Position numbers and translations under genes: made by a program. From FEN-1297 sp964618785 (GTDB taxonomy: Bacteria; Bacteroidota; Ignavibacteria; Ignavibacteriales; Ignavibacteriaceae), in the NCBI GenBank assembly GCA_964618785.1, contig CAZUCY010000003.1, forward strand, positions 6,562 to 70,561: 64,000 nucleotides of DNA, in the 5' to 3' direction. A model generated the notes under the pieces. It had not been told where the DNA came from. It did no database searches and was given only the letters and a program-made list of their open reading frames with translations. Shown in pieces: positions 47,071 through 55,836 of the stretch. Numbering within the stretch: position 1 is the first letter of the stretch; the number at the start of each line of letters is the position of its first letter.

Positions 47071-48159
47071 TTAACCGTTCTTAGATTGGAAAGTTTTTAA
47101 GAAATCAACGAGTTCTTCAATACCTTTCTTTGGAAAAGCATTGTATATAGATGCTCTTAAACCTCCAACCGAACGGTGTCCTTTTAATCCGTCAAAACCT
47201 ACTGCAGTTGTTTCTGCAATAAGCTTCTTTTCCAACTCTTCATTTGGTAATCTGAATGTGACATTCATAATAGAACGGCTGTCCGGTACTGCATGCCCCT
47301 TATAGAATCCATTGCTTTCATCAAAACACTTGTAAAGTAAATCGGCTTTTTCTTTATTTACCATATTCATTGCATCAAGCCCGCCATTTTTAATCAACCA
47401 TTTTGCAACCAATCCTATAATGTAAATACCGAATGTAGAAGGAGTATTATAAAGAGATCCATTTTCTGAATGAATTTTGTAATTAAGCATAGAATGTAGT
47501 GAATCCGAACTTCTCTCTAACAAATCCTTTCTGATAATTACGACAGTAACGCCTGATGGTCCCATATTTTTCTGGGCGCCGGCGTAAATTACTCCATATT
47601 TATTTACATCAATTTTTTTGCTCAATATATCGGAAGATGCATCGCAAACAAGCGGAACTTTTCCTGTTTCCGGTTCTTTTTGCCATTGTGTTCCGTAAAT
47701 TGTATTGTTTGAAGTAAAGTGAACATAAGAAGCATCCGGATCAAGTTTTAGCTCCTCCTGCTTTGGAATTCTTTTAAAGTTTTCGCTTTCTGTAGTAGCC
47801 GCTATATTGGTAGCGCCGACTCTTTTAGCTTCTTTTAAAGCTTTTTTAGACCAGCTTCCGGTAATAATATAGTCAGCTTTGTTTTTTTTGGGCATTAAAT
47901 TTAACGGTACCATGGAAAACTGAAGACTTGCACCACCTTGTAAAAATAGAATATCGTAATTATCACTTATGCTAAGTAACGATTTTAAATCTGTTCTCGT
48001 TTCATTAATTATTTTATCAAAAGTTTTTGATCTATGACTTATCTCTAATATTGACATTCCTACACCAGGAAGAACAAAAAGATTTTCCTGTGCTTCTTTA
48101 ATTACTTCTTCCGGTAAAACAGCCGGACCTGCACTGAAGTTATACACCCTTTGTTGCAT
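47071..48159 (-). CDS. serC: Phosphoserine aminotransferase
   Basis: Transfers an amino group from glutamate to 3-phosphohydroxypyruvate in serine synthesis, and may also serve PLP synthesis. The 362-residue length is standard. It begins QQRVYNFSAGPAVLPEEV, followed by MSILEISHRSKTFD, FLQGGASLQFSMVPLNLM and GAQKNMGPSGVTVVIIRKD, where the Lys binds PLP. TPSTFGIYIIGLV and HRSVGGLRASIYNA complete the family pattern. The DUF1015 gene lies 76 nt upstream on the same strand; the pair recurs in Bacteroidota and Ignavibacteria, often with serA, which is absent here. Confidence 0.97.
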   Translation of the reverse strand: MQQRVYNFSAGPAVLPEEVIKEAQENLFVLPGVGMSILEISHRSKTFDKIINETRTDLKSLLSISDNYDILFLQGGASLQFSMVPLNLMPKKNKADYIITGSWSKKALKEAKRVGATNIAATTESENFKRIPKQEELKLDPDASYVHFTSNNTIYGTQWQKEPETGKVPLVCDASSDILSKKIDVNKYGVIYAGAQKNMGPSGVTVVIIRKDLLERSSDSLHSMLNYKIHSENGSLYNTPSTFGIYIIGLVAKWLIKNGGLDAMNMVNKEKADLLYKCFDESNGFYKGHAVPDSRSIMNVTFRLPNEELEKKLIAETTAVGFDGLKGHRSVGGLRASIYNAFPKKGIEELVDFLKTFQSKNG

Positions 48160-48235
48160 AGTTACCTTTCCTTTTTCATTGAAAATGAATAGAATTATTT
48201 ACTACTTTTACTTACAGCATGTTTGTTAGTAAAAA

Positions 48236-49483
48236 TTAAATTAAGTGTATTAATAAACCGTCCCTTAATTTGGGTTCGAACCACGTCGATTTTGGCGGCA
48301 TTATTTCTCCTCCATTTGAGATGTTCATTAAATCGTCCACTGACACTGGGTATAGTGAAAAAGCCACTGCTGCTTTTCCGTTTTCAACCAGCTTTTCAAG
48401 TTCTTCTGTCCCCCTTATACCTCCTATAAAGTCTATACGTTTATTCGTCCTGGGGTCATCTATTCCTAAAACCGGGTTCAGTAAAAAATCTTGAAGAATA
48501 CTCACATCTAAAGTTTCTGCTACCGATTTTGAAAGAGCATTACTCGCCAGGATTGAATCCCTTGCTTTTAACATATACCAATCACCATCAAGATACATTC
48601 CAAAGTTCTTCCTTTCAGACGGCTTAGAAATATTAGTCTTTTCTATCGAAAATTTTTCGCTGACTTCATTTAAAAAATCTTCCTTAGTCTTTTTGTTAAG
48701 ATCAAATACAATCCTATTGTAAGGCAATATTTTTAACTGATTTGCAGGGAAAAGAACTGCAAGGAAAAAATTGTACTCTTCCTTGCCGGTATGAGCCGAA
48801 TTTAAATCTTGTTTTATCTTTCTTACACGGCTGGCGCTTGCCGCACGATGATGACCATCGGCAATATATATATTATTTACTTTCGCTGTTTCTTCTACGA
48901 TTGATTGATTATGACTGTCCGGTAATATCCATATTGTATGTTCGATTCCATCAGTTGAAGTAAAATCATAAATCGGTTTTGTATTAATAATTGTATCATT
49001 TACAAGGTTATCTATTGCCCTAACAGAATTATAAGTTAAAAACACCGGACCGGTTTGAGCGCCGGTAGTAATTATATGATTTGTCCGGTCATCCTCTTTT
49101 ACTTTTCTTGTATTCTCATGCTTTAATATAATATTATTATCATAATCATCAACTGAAAATGTTGCGGCAATTCCAACTTGCGATCTCCCGTCCATTATTA
49201 GTCTATATAAATAAAAATGTTCTGCATCATCAATAATTAATGGAACTTGAGAGGTCAATCTCTGTAAATTTTCTTTAGCTTTCTGATAAACTAATGGAGA
49301 ATATGGGTCAGTATCTTTTCCAAATTCTATTTCAGAACGTGTTACCCGGATAAAACTTATTGGATTTCCTTCTGCAAATAATTTTGCTTCTTCTTTACTG
49401 ACTACGTCATATGGAACACTTGCCACATTGCATGCGGATTTTTCTACAGGTCGTAAAGCTTTAAAAGGTTTTATTGCTGCCAT
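48236..49483 (-). CDS. DUF1015 family protein
   Basis: From ATG at 49483 the protein has 415 residues: MAAIKPFKALRPVEKSACNV, then ASVPYDVVSKEEAKLFAEGN. The DGHHRAASASR motif is the family hallmark, and LPYNRIVFDLN and VAFSLYPVSVDDLM are also typical. The family is often next to serine-synthesis genes (serA/serC) and is thought, not shown here, to act in serine or amino-acid metabolism, including serine kinase-type ideas in archaea. It lies directly upstream of serC in the same direction, which supports co-expression. An in-frame codon at 49501 precedes the chosen ATG but adds residues outside the family. Confidence 0.88.
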   Translation of the reverse strand: MAAIKPFKALRPVEKSACNVASVPYDVVSKEEAKLFAEGNPISFIRVTRSEIEFGKDTDPYSPLVYQKAKENLQRLTSQVPLIIDDAEHFYLYRLIMDGRSQVGIAATFSVDDYDNNIILKHENTRKVKEDDRTNHIITTGAQTGPVFLTYNSVRAIDNLVNDTIINTKPIYDFTSTDGIEHTIWILPDSHNQSIVEETAKVNNIYIADGHHRAASASRVRKIKQDLNSAHTGKEEYNFFLAVLFPANQLKILPYNRIVFDLNKKTKEDFLNEVSEKFSIEKTNISKPSERKNFGMYLDGDWYMLKARDSILASNALSKSVAETLDVSILQDFLLNPVLGIDDPRTNKRIDFIGGIRGTEELEKLVENGKAAVAFSLYPVSVDDLMNISNGGEIMPPKSTWFEPKLRDGLLIHLI

Positions 49484-49744
49484 AATAAAGATAATCTCCA
49501 AAAAGAAAAAAAATCATGTATAAAAATCAGTAAAAAAAAGACAATAATCCATAGAAATGTCCAAATGATAGTTATTAATAAATTTAGTGTACTTAAATGA
49601 AAAGGAATAATAAAAGGTATATTCAATAAATAACCTAAAATATTTAGGTAAATTGATTAAAAATGTTAACTTATAAAACTGCCGTAAAGTCTGTATTGTT
49701 GATTAAAATACTTGCTTTGATTGAATCCTTTTTCTTTAAAATAA

Positions 49745-50626
49745 TTAGTCATTTCCAATCTCCGGTTCGGTATGAACCATTACCTCCGAATTCTCAATTT
49801 CTCTTTCAATAGCGTCTTCAACTTTATGGGATATATGATGGGCTTCATCTATTGTCAGATTATTATTAACGTGAATATTAAGTTCTATGAATTTTTTTGC
49901 GCCGGCTTCTCTTATTCTTAGATTATGGTATCTTTTTACTTCGGAAATGCTTTTAATTATTTGACTAATTGATTCATTCAAACCCTGTGGCGCTTTATCA
50001 ACTAAAACATCAAAAGATTTTTTTCCTAGTTTGAAACTAATGTAAAGGATTATTAAAGCGACAAGCAAAGCAGAAATTGCATCCGCTAAATAAAAGTGAA
50101 ACGAAACGCCGATTAAACCTATCATTACAACAGAAGAGCTCCATATATCTGTTGAGAAATGGAGAGCATCTGCTTTAAGTGCCTGGCTGTTGTACTTTTT
50201 TGCTACTTTAAATAAGGAGCGTGAACGAGTGAAATCAATAATAATGGCGACAATAATTACAATGAAGCTCCAGGCAGTAATATCAATTTTTACATGATGG
50301 GTCAACATCCGATTAAAAGCTTCGTAAATTATCCAGGCACATGTAATTATAAGTAAGAAGGTTTCAAACAGCGCTGAAAAATTTTCAATCTTGCCATGTC
50401 CGAAATTATGTTCTTTATCCGCCGGATTGTCTGAAATTCGCACAGCAAAAAGAGTAATGAGTGCCGCTATTAAATCAAGAGAAGAATGTAATGCTTCGGA
50501 TAAGATGCCCAGACTTCCAGTCGATATTCCGATAATAAGTTTAAAAGTAGTTAAAAATACAGCCGCTATTACAGATGAAAGCGCAACTCTTTTTTTCTCG
50601 GTAATTGCCTTACTATCCTGATTCAT
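49745..50626 (-). CDS. Cation diffusion facilitator (CDF) metal exporter
   Basis: A 293-residue inner-membrane antiporter that expels divalent metal in exchange for protons. Six transmembrane helices can be traced, followed by a cytoplasmic domain from about residue 205. Metal-site residues are H47 and D51 in TM2 (HSSLD) and H156 and D160 in TM5 (HFSTD). HD-HD sites usually prefer zinc, whereas E. coli YiiP has DD-HD; zinc is therefore an inference. FGHGKIENFSALFET is the family signature. The C-terminal domain has HNLRIREAGAKKFIELNIHV and ends HTEPEIGND. No regulator is adjacent. Confidence 0.92.
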   Translation of the reverse strand: MNQDSKAITEKKRVALSSVIAAVFLTTFKLIIGISTGSLGILSEALHSSLDLIAALITLFAVRISDNPADKEHNFGHGKIENFSALFETFLLIITCAWIIYEAFNRMLTHHVKIDITAWSFIVIIVAIIIDFTRSRSLFKVAKKYNSQALKADALHFSTDIWSSSVVMIGLIGVSFHFYLADAISALLVALIILYISFKLGKKSFDVLVDKAPQGLNESISQIIKSISEVKRYHNLRIREAGAKKFIELNIHVNNNLTIDEAHHISHKVEDAIEREIENSEVMVHTEPEIGND

Positions 50627-50802
50627 TTGTTTTTCAATTTTAAGTAATTCAATTTTAATGAAATTAATTGCCCGGTATTTTCCCGAGCAGGTTAAAATGG
50701 TTCGTTTAAAAATAAATAAATTAGCGGAAAATAAAACTACGAGTTGCTTTAAATAATATTATTACCAGGATAAAATTGTGTAAGCCATTTTATAATAATT
50801 AC

Positions 50803-51400
50803 TTATCGTACTATTTTAAAATTAAAATTGGGAGTTTTAAAAATACTCATAAGCCTTATCCAAATCAGCAAAAGCATCTCCATACCTCTCGCAGCCGTAA
50901 TATCACCCAAGTCTACTTTGGACTTCCAGCCGAACCACTCTGATAAAATAGATTTAACTTTTCTTTAGCTTCTAAGTCATTTCCGCATATAAAAATATCG
51001 TGATCACCTATGATAAACGAAGGTTCAATCATTAATTTACAATTCATTGTATTTAATGTTTTGATGACCTTTAATTGTGGAAATGTTCTTTGTATCTGTT
51101 CACCCAATGAATCATCATTACAGACCGAGAGTGTGGGAGGCATACCTTTTGAAAAATCTAATGTATTTGCAATATCTATCAATATTTTACCATTAAAATT
51201 ATGTTCATTTGCCAGTTTTAAAACGCTGATTGAATCGTCTCCGGCAGTACAGTTAAAAAGAATTTCCCCGAAAGAGGCTGCATCTTGAAATGAACTGTTG
51301 GATGCATTAGACCCGTTCGATTTTACCCAATCTATAGTTTTTTCGTTATTTGCCGTTTCGTCTATGCCCTTCCTTAATTAATAAGCTATTTCATTAGTTC
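50803..51400 (-). pseudogene. Decayed F420/NADP oxidoreductase (NPD-type) gene
   Basis: Three frames on the minus strand piece together an NADPH-dependent F420 reductase-like protein. From about 51370 one frame gives ANNEKTIDWVKSNGSNAS, FGEILFNCTAGDDS, and then IDIANTLDFSKGMPPTLSV, LGEQIQRTFPQLKVIKTLNT and ICGNDLEAKEK. Near 50945 the frame breaks, and a second frame resumes LSEWFGWKSKVDLGDITAAR and ends with NFNFKIVR and TAA at 50803-50805. Upstream, a third frame holds only a scrap (LLIKEGH) before the nucleotide-binding loop would be expected, and stops occur. The Rossmann N terminus is thus lost. At least two frameshifts and a missing start make it a pseudogene unless the sequence has errors. 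Confidence 0.75.
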
Positions 51401-51510
51401 CGGTATCATCTGGTTGACTATTTAATTCCCTATTGTCAACTACAGATAAAAAATTGTCCGACATTTATAAATAAAAGGATAACATTAACTGTCTGATCAA
51501 ATATTCTAAA

Positions 51511-51864
51511 TCATTTTTTATTCTGAAATTCCTGGAATACTTCGTTAATGGCTTCTTTTTCTATTATCCATGGGTGTAGATGATATAAAAATACACCTGC
51601 TTTAACAGCGGGGTCTTCATCAATAAGAGTTATTACTTCTTTTTCAGAATTGACTTTAAAGACTGTCATACCGCGTAATTCTCCATCGTCAATAAAAGGT
51701 CCAACCAATAGAGTTTTTCCTGATTTTCTTAAAGATATTTGATATTCAACATGATCAATCTGCAATTTTGCCGATTCCGCAGTTTCTTCAGAAGTCCACA
51801 TTGGCCCCTTTGTCAAAAATAAAACAAATAATCTTGTCATTTGACCGCGTGTTGGAATTGGCAT
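51511..51864 (-). CDS. YCII-related small protein
   Basis: A 117-residue soluble protein with a dimeric alpha-beta barrel pattern: RLFVLFLTKGPMWT, HVEYQISLRKSGKTLLVGPF, DGELRGMTVFKV and LIDEDPAVKAGVFLYHLHPW. The His and the GPF/DDGE blocks fit YCII-type domains; the second part with 'DP.V..G......HPW' is the conserved end. The function of the family is not settled, with possible small-molecule or peroxide-linked roles. It lies between a decayed reductase gene and the divergent REC-SBP-CheW gene, and its start is 265 bp from that gene, so promoters are divergent. Confidence 0.8.
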   Translation of the reverse strand: MPIPTRGQMTRLFVLFLTKGPMWTSEETAESAKLQIDHVEYQISLRKSGKTLLVGPFIDDGELRGMTVFKVNSEKEVITLIDEDPAVKAGVFLYHLHPWIIEKEAINEVFQEFQNKK

Positions 51865-52129
51865 TTACTGTCCTTTGGGTTGTGATCTGAGTTTATGCTT
51901 TGGCAAAAAAAATATATAATCTTTTAACCATAAACAATATATGAATTTATACCGAATATTTGGATTAATAGGAAATTAAATTTAGAATTGTTCATTTTTT
52001 TTGTGAAAGCCGTTGTCTTTAAAAATTTTATTAAATGTCGATAATAATTATGGATTACTTTTATATTTTGGCAATCCATGAAAAGAATTCAAATGTATCA
52101 TCTTTATTTTAATAAAAAAGTGGTGAACA

Positions 52130-54103
52130 ATGGCTATAAATAAAAATATAAAGATACTCCTTGTAGAAGATGCCGGGGTAATGCGCAAAATGGAAATCAA
52201 AACCTTAAATTCACTTGATTTTAATAATGTAAAAGAAGCTAAAAATGGAAAAGCGGCAATTGAATTATTGCAGAATAGCCTGGATGTTGAATTAATCATC
52301 AGCGATTGGAACATGCCTGTAATGGGTGGATATGAATTATTGAAGTGGGTTCGTTCAAATGGAAAAACAAAAGATTTACCTTTCATTATGGCTACAGGCA
52401 GGGGAGAAAAAAAAGAAGTCGAAAAAGCATCGGAAGCAGGAGTTTCAAGTTTTATTTCCAAACCATTTAATAAAGATGAACTTTTTGAAAAAATTAATGA
52501 AGCATTTGGTGTTAAATCTGAAGAAATAGAACAAAATTCTTTAACACAGGAAACGCGAATAACATCTTCGGGTAAAGTGAAGATAAAAGCTGTTCATATT
52601 CAAATTACAGATCATCTGACACTTGGTATATTAAAAAACATGATTAATAAGAACGAATTTTCACCTAAACATTTTGAACTTGAAACCGAATGTTTGCCGA
52701 GCTGGAATACAGTTGCAAAAGCATTAGAAAATAAAACTGCGGATGCTGCTTTCATACTGGCTCCGCTTGCAATGGATCTTTACAATTACGGTGTTCCTGT
52801 TCGCTTAATTCTATTTGCCCATAAGAACGGAAGCATTTGTGTAAAGAATAAAACAGGCGATGATGTTGCCGGTCCGGAATTCTTTAAAAATAAATCATTT
52901 TATATACCACATACTATGTCTATACATAATATGCTGGGACATATTTATTTTAATAATATAGGGCTGAAGCCCAGTGTTACGGGTCAAAAAGATGTTGATA
53001 TAAACTTTGAAGTAGTTGCGCCTATTAAGATGGGTGAGTTATTGGCGGGAAACGAAGATGCAAGCGGATTTATAGTTGCAGAGCCTTTAGGGACGAAAGC
53101 AATTGCTTCCGGATTGGCTGAACTCCAATTTTTATCAAGTGAACTATGGGAAAATCATCCATGCTGCGTTCTTGCAGTCCAGGAAGATTTAATTAAAAAT
53201 CATCCCGATGCTGTTCAGGAATTTACCAGTTTATTGGTTCAGGCTGGGAAAATAATTTCTCAAAAACCGGGATATGCTGCTGAAGTCGCCGTTGAATTTT
53301 TAGACCCTAAAAGGGAACTTGGGCTCAAAGTATCGATTCTTAAAAATGTTCTTACAGAACCAAAAGGAATTAAAACTGATAATCTTTATCCTGTCAAATC
53401 CGATCTGGATTTTATTCAGAACTACATGCATGATAAAATGGGTATCGGTTCGGTTATAAATTTGAATGAATTTGTTGATCTTAAATTTGCAGATAAAGCC
53501 TGCTCCGAAGCGGACAAGTCTGCTAAGATTAAAATAATTGCCGAAAAAGATTTAACTATTAAGGTACAACAAATTTTAAGTAGGGAAATGGAAACTGAAA
53601 AAAACATTCATTCAAAAGAAGCTTTAAATATGGAAGGAAAGTATTTAATATTTATCCTTGACAATGAGCGTTACGGAATTGAGATATTGAAAATTGTTGA
53701 AATTATTAAAATGGTTCCGATTACCTGCGTTCCAAATACTCCTGCCTTTGTGAAAGGAGTAATAAATTTGAGGGGCAGTATTGTACCTACAATCGATCTA
53801 AGATTAAAAATCGGAATGGATCCGGCGGAATATAGCAGCAAAACAAGAATATTAATCAGCGAAGACGAACGGGACGGAGTAAAAACACGTGTAGGGTTTA
53901 TCGTAGATGCTGTGGAAGTTATATGCGACGTAAAAGCCGAAAAGATAGAAAGTTCATCATCATTTAACGACCAGGCAGATAATCAGTTTATTTTAGGAGC
54001 AGTAAAATCCACTGATGGTATTTACTTGCTGCTTAATCTTCCAATGATTATGGCTCCTGTAAATACCCTCCGAAAAGAGGCAAAAATGAAGGTATTTGTG
54101 TAG
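52130..54103 (+). CDS. REC / NrtA-NasS-like substrate-binding / CheW fusion protein
   Basis: A 657-residue protein without signal peptide or membrane helix. Residues 5-128 are a CheY-like receiver with E13-D14, phospho-acceptor D59 (IISDWNMPVMGGYE), T89 (MATGRG) and K111 (FISKPF). Residues about 148-440 resemble the NrtA/CmpA/NasS branch of ABC solute-binding proteins: LTLGILKNMINKNEF, ADAAFILAPLAMDLYNYG, SGFIVAEPLGTKAIASGLAE and LWENHPCCVLAVQED. A linker rich in Lys and Glu leads to a CheW domain from about 503 to 645 (YLIFILDNERYGIEILKIVE, FVKGVINLRGSIVPTIDLR, VGFIVDAVEVI). Known parallels are CheV (CheW-REC) and the cytoplasmic nitrate sensor NasS. It probably senses a small ligand inside the cell and acts on CheA. 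No other che gene is in the window. The gene is alone, facing away from the STAS/ligA group. Confidence 0.9.
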   Translation: MAINKNIKILLVEDAGVMRKMEIKTLNSLDFNNVKEAKNGKAAIELLQNSLDVELIISDWNMPVMGGYELLKWVRSNGKTKDLPFIMATGRGEKKEVEKASEAGVSSFISKPFNKDELFEKINEAFGVKSEEIEQNSLTQETRITSSGKVKIKAVHIQITDHLTLGILKNMINKNEFSPKHFELETECLPSWNTVAKALENKTADAAFILAPLAMDLYNYGVPVRLILFAHKNGSICVKNKTGDDVAGPEFFKNKSFYIPHTMSIHNMLGHIYFNNIGLKPSVTGQKDVDINFEVVAPIKMGELLAGNEDASGFIVAEPLGTKAIASGLAELQFLSSELWENHPCCVLAVQEDLIKNHPDAVQEFTSLLVQAGKIISQKPGYAAEVAVEFLDPKRELGLKVSILKNVLTEPKGIKTDNLYPVKSDLDFIQNYMHDKMGIGSVINLNEFVDLKFADKACSEADKSAKIKIIAEKDLTIKVQQILSREMETEKNIHSKEALNMEGKYLIFILDNERYGIEILKIVEIIKMVPITCVPNTPAFVKGVINLRGSIVPTIDLRLKIGMDPAEYSSKTRILISEDERDGVKTRVGFIVDAVEVICDVKAEKIESSSSFNDQADNQFILGAVKSTDGIYLLLNLPMIMAPVNTLRKEAKMKVFV

Positions 54104-54490
54104 CACGTGCAGTTCCATAAACCGAATTTGCAACTGAACCGACTATTTAATAAAATATTACCAGTTCATTAAAAACTTTGATTACTAGTTCAAGAACCGT
54201 AATTAATTCATTTTTCTTCATGCGATGATCTTTGCAAATACGGGTCGCCTTTTTCATATAATTTTCCCCTGTAATTGAATTTTACAATAAAAAAATATAG
54301 TTCCCATTTAGTTAATCGTGGATTTTTCCTTACTATAGCTCTCTTTGATAGCTGAATTGTTAATGAACATAAGGATTTAACTAGTGAAAATTTTTAGAAG
54401 TTACTTTTTTGACGCTTCAATTTAATTTGAATATTCTCTATTTTTTGATTAATATCAAATAGCTGACTTTTTATTTTGATTTTTTTATTG
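54104..54490. other. Spacer between convergent genes
   Basis: About 390 bp of AT-rich sequence. One short minus-strand frame with a plausible ribosome site (54147-54257) is listed separately. No clear terminator hairpin for the fusion gene is seen. Confidence 0.5.
54147..54257 (-). CDS. Possible 36-residue small protein
   Basis: The frame starts MKKATRICKDHRMKKNEL at 54257 with AGGGGA about 8 nt upstream. The first third is basic and the rest (ITVLELVIKVFNELVIFY) is hydrophobic and could be an amphipathic or membrane helix. No family is recognised. The good ribosome site and start favour a real small gene, but a chance frame is possible. Confidence 0.35.
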   Translation of the reverse strand: MKKATRICKDHRMKKNELITVLELVIKVFNELVIFY

Positions 54491-54835
54491 TTAATATATT
54501 AAAACTATATCAAAAAGATTTCTCTTCACATTAGAAATAACTTTTTTAATTATATCTATTTCACCTTTATATTGATACACTTTATTTTTAGAAAGCATTC
54601 TCATCACACTGTTACGCTGCAATATGCTTTCCCAATCAGATATTCTTAAGCTATCGGCAATATCTAATCTGATGTAAAGATGCGGTTGTTCGGCAGTTTC
54701 ACTTTCTTTATTGAATACCAAAGTAATGTTTTTCTTTTTTAACAGATTGCTTAACCGGGTTCTTAGTCCTTTTTCAAACAAACTGTCGTTTTTAATAACA
54801 GTATTCTGATTTTTCAAAATAAGATATGCTTTCAA
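54491..54835 (-). CDS. Hypothetical protein of 114 residues
   Basis: The frame uses a TTG start at 54835 (with an AGGG just upstream) and reads MKAYLILKNQ as first residues. It contains an Arg/Lys-rich first half (LRTRLSNLLKKKNITLVF), HLYIRLDIADSLRISDW and a C-terminal KKVISNVKRNLFDIVLIY. There is no signal peptide or known motif. It lies downstream of the STAS gene, about 100 nt away on the same strand, so it may be last in that transcript. I do not recognise it. Confidence 0.45.
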   Translation of the reverse strand: MKAYLILKNQNTVIKNDSLFEKGLRTRLSNLLKKKNITLVFNKESETAEQPHLYIRLDIADSLRISDWESILQRNSVMRMLSKNKVYQYKGEIDIIKKVISNVKRNLFDIVLIY

Positions 54836-54942
54836 CCCTGTAGGCTTTTGTTATCCTTTTAATTTGAGATTAGTAAACATAAATCCTAAGAATAGGAAAA
54901 AGAAAATGAACCCCAATTTATTTTCATTTAAATTCTTTCAAT

Positions 54943-55290
54943 TTATTCGTTTTTTATTTCCATAAAAGCTTCTTCAACAGTATTGCAGACAGGTAGTACT
55001 CTGTCAAGTTGTGTTATCTTTATTAAAGTATGAACTTTTTCAGAGGGTGCAACAAGCCTTATTTTCCCTTCATTGGTCTGCAAAATTCGGTTTGCAACAA
55101 GCAAAGAGCTTAAACCGGAACTGTCGCATGTTTCAACTTCGCTTAAATCGATAATAAGTTTATTTATACCTGCAACTTTTAAAAGGATTGTAAATTCTCC
55201 TTTAACCAACCCGGATATATTCGTATCAAACCGCTTCTCATTCAACTTAAAAACTGTTATATCTCCGACACGTTTTGTCTCAAAATTCAT
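54943..55290 (-). CDS. STAS-domain protein (anti-sigma-factor antagonist type)
   Basis: A 115-residue single STAS domain. VETCDSSGLSSLLVANRIL carries the phosphorylatable Ser of the DSSGL motif, as in SpoIIAA and RsbV. KLIIDLSEVETCD and GKIRLVAPSEKVHTLIKIT fit the rest of the fold. Such proteins switch a partner by binding an anti-sigma or other kinase when unphosphorylated. A ribosome site (AAGGATTAAT) precedes ATG 55290. It lies 9 nt after the GT9-like gene and no kinase or phosphatase partner is in the window, so the partner must be elsewhere. Confidence 0.88.
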   Translation of the reverse strand: MNFETKRVGDITVFKLNEKRFDTNISGLVKGEFTILLKVAGINKLIIDLSEVETCDSSGLSSLLVANRILQTNEGKIRLVAPSEKVHTLIKITQLDRVLPVCNTVEEAFMEIKNE

Positions 55291-55299
55291 ATTAATCCT

Positions 55300-55830
55300 T
55301 TAAAACATTTGCAGGAAATTTAATAAATTTTTATAAAATATTTCCGGATTATCTTCAATATTATCTATTTGAAGGTTGTAAAATTTATCGGAATTGTTTT
55401 TTTTAAACCCGATTTTCACCGGTGCGTTTACATAGCAAACCAGCAGGCTGTTGAATAAGTTTTCTTCCTTTTCAAGGTCCATGACTATATCGAATTCCGA
55501 TCTTACAAATTTTTCTCTTAATCTTTGAGATGGTAGTTTAAGCTTATTTATATCATTCAGGCTAAAATCAACAGCCTCAGAACGGTATTTTTGTGGAATA
55601 AGATTAATACGGAAATCCTGTGTGAAGACGACAATTTCTTTATTTAGCCGCTCAAAAAAATTAAGTACTACTAACGCCTTGTTAAAAGATACTTCACTTA
55701 TAGGCATTAATATTAAAAATTTAAATGAACCCTTTAAAAAATCTTTAAATAATCTTTTTTCTATATAGTTATGTTCTGCTTGTTTATTTACTATGAGATG
55801 TGCAATTTTCAGTTTAATTGAATCAAACAT
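55300..55830 (-). CDS. GT9-like / DUF6913-like protein of unknown function
   Basis: A 176-residue soluble protein. FKFLILMPISEVSFNKALVV, EIVVFTQDFRINLIPQ and SEFDIVMDLEKEENLFNSL resemble the first Rossmann half of heptosyltransferase-like (GT9) proteins, and VNAPVKIGFKKNNSDKFYNL matches the 'G..........YNL' block of such proteins. The second Rossmann half with the donor site is missing, so a full glycosyltransferase is unlikely. It starts 6 nt after ligA and leads into the STAS gene in the same transcript. This assignment is by pattern only. Confidence 0.5.
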   Translation of the reverse strand: MFDSIKLKIAHLIVNKQAEHNYIEKRLFKDFLKGSFKFLILMPISEVSFNKALVVLNFFERLNKEIVVFTQDFRINLIPQKYRSEAVDFSLNDINKLKLPSQRLREKFVRSEFDIVMDLEKEENLFNSLLVCYVNAPVKIGFKKNNSDKFYNLQIDNIEDNPEIFYKNLLNFLQMF

Positions 55831-55836
55831 ATTTTA

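Noticed and set aside
48265..48285. GGTTCGAA-like tRNA T-arm motif
   Set aside because: It lies inside the DUF1015 coding region near its C terminus and no acceptor stem or anticodon arm can be drawn around it.
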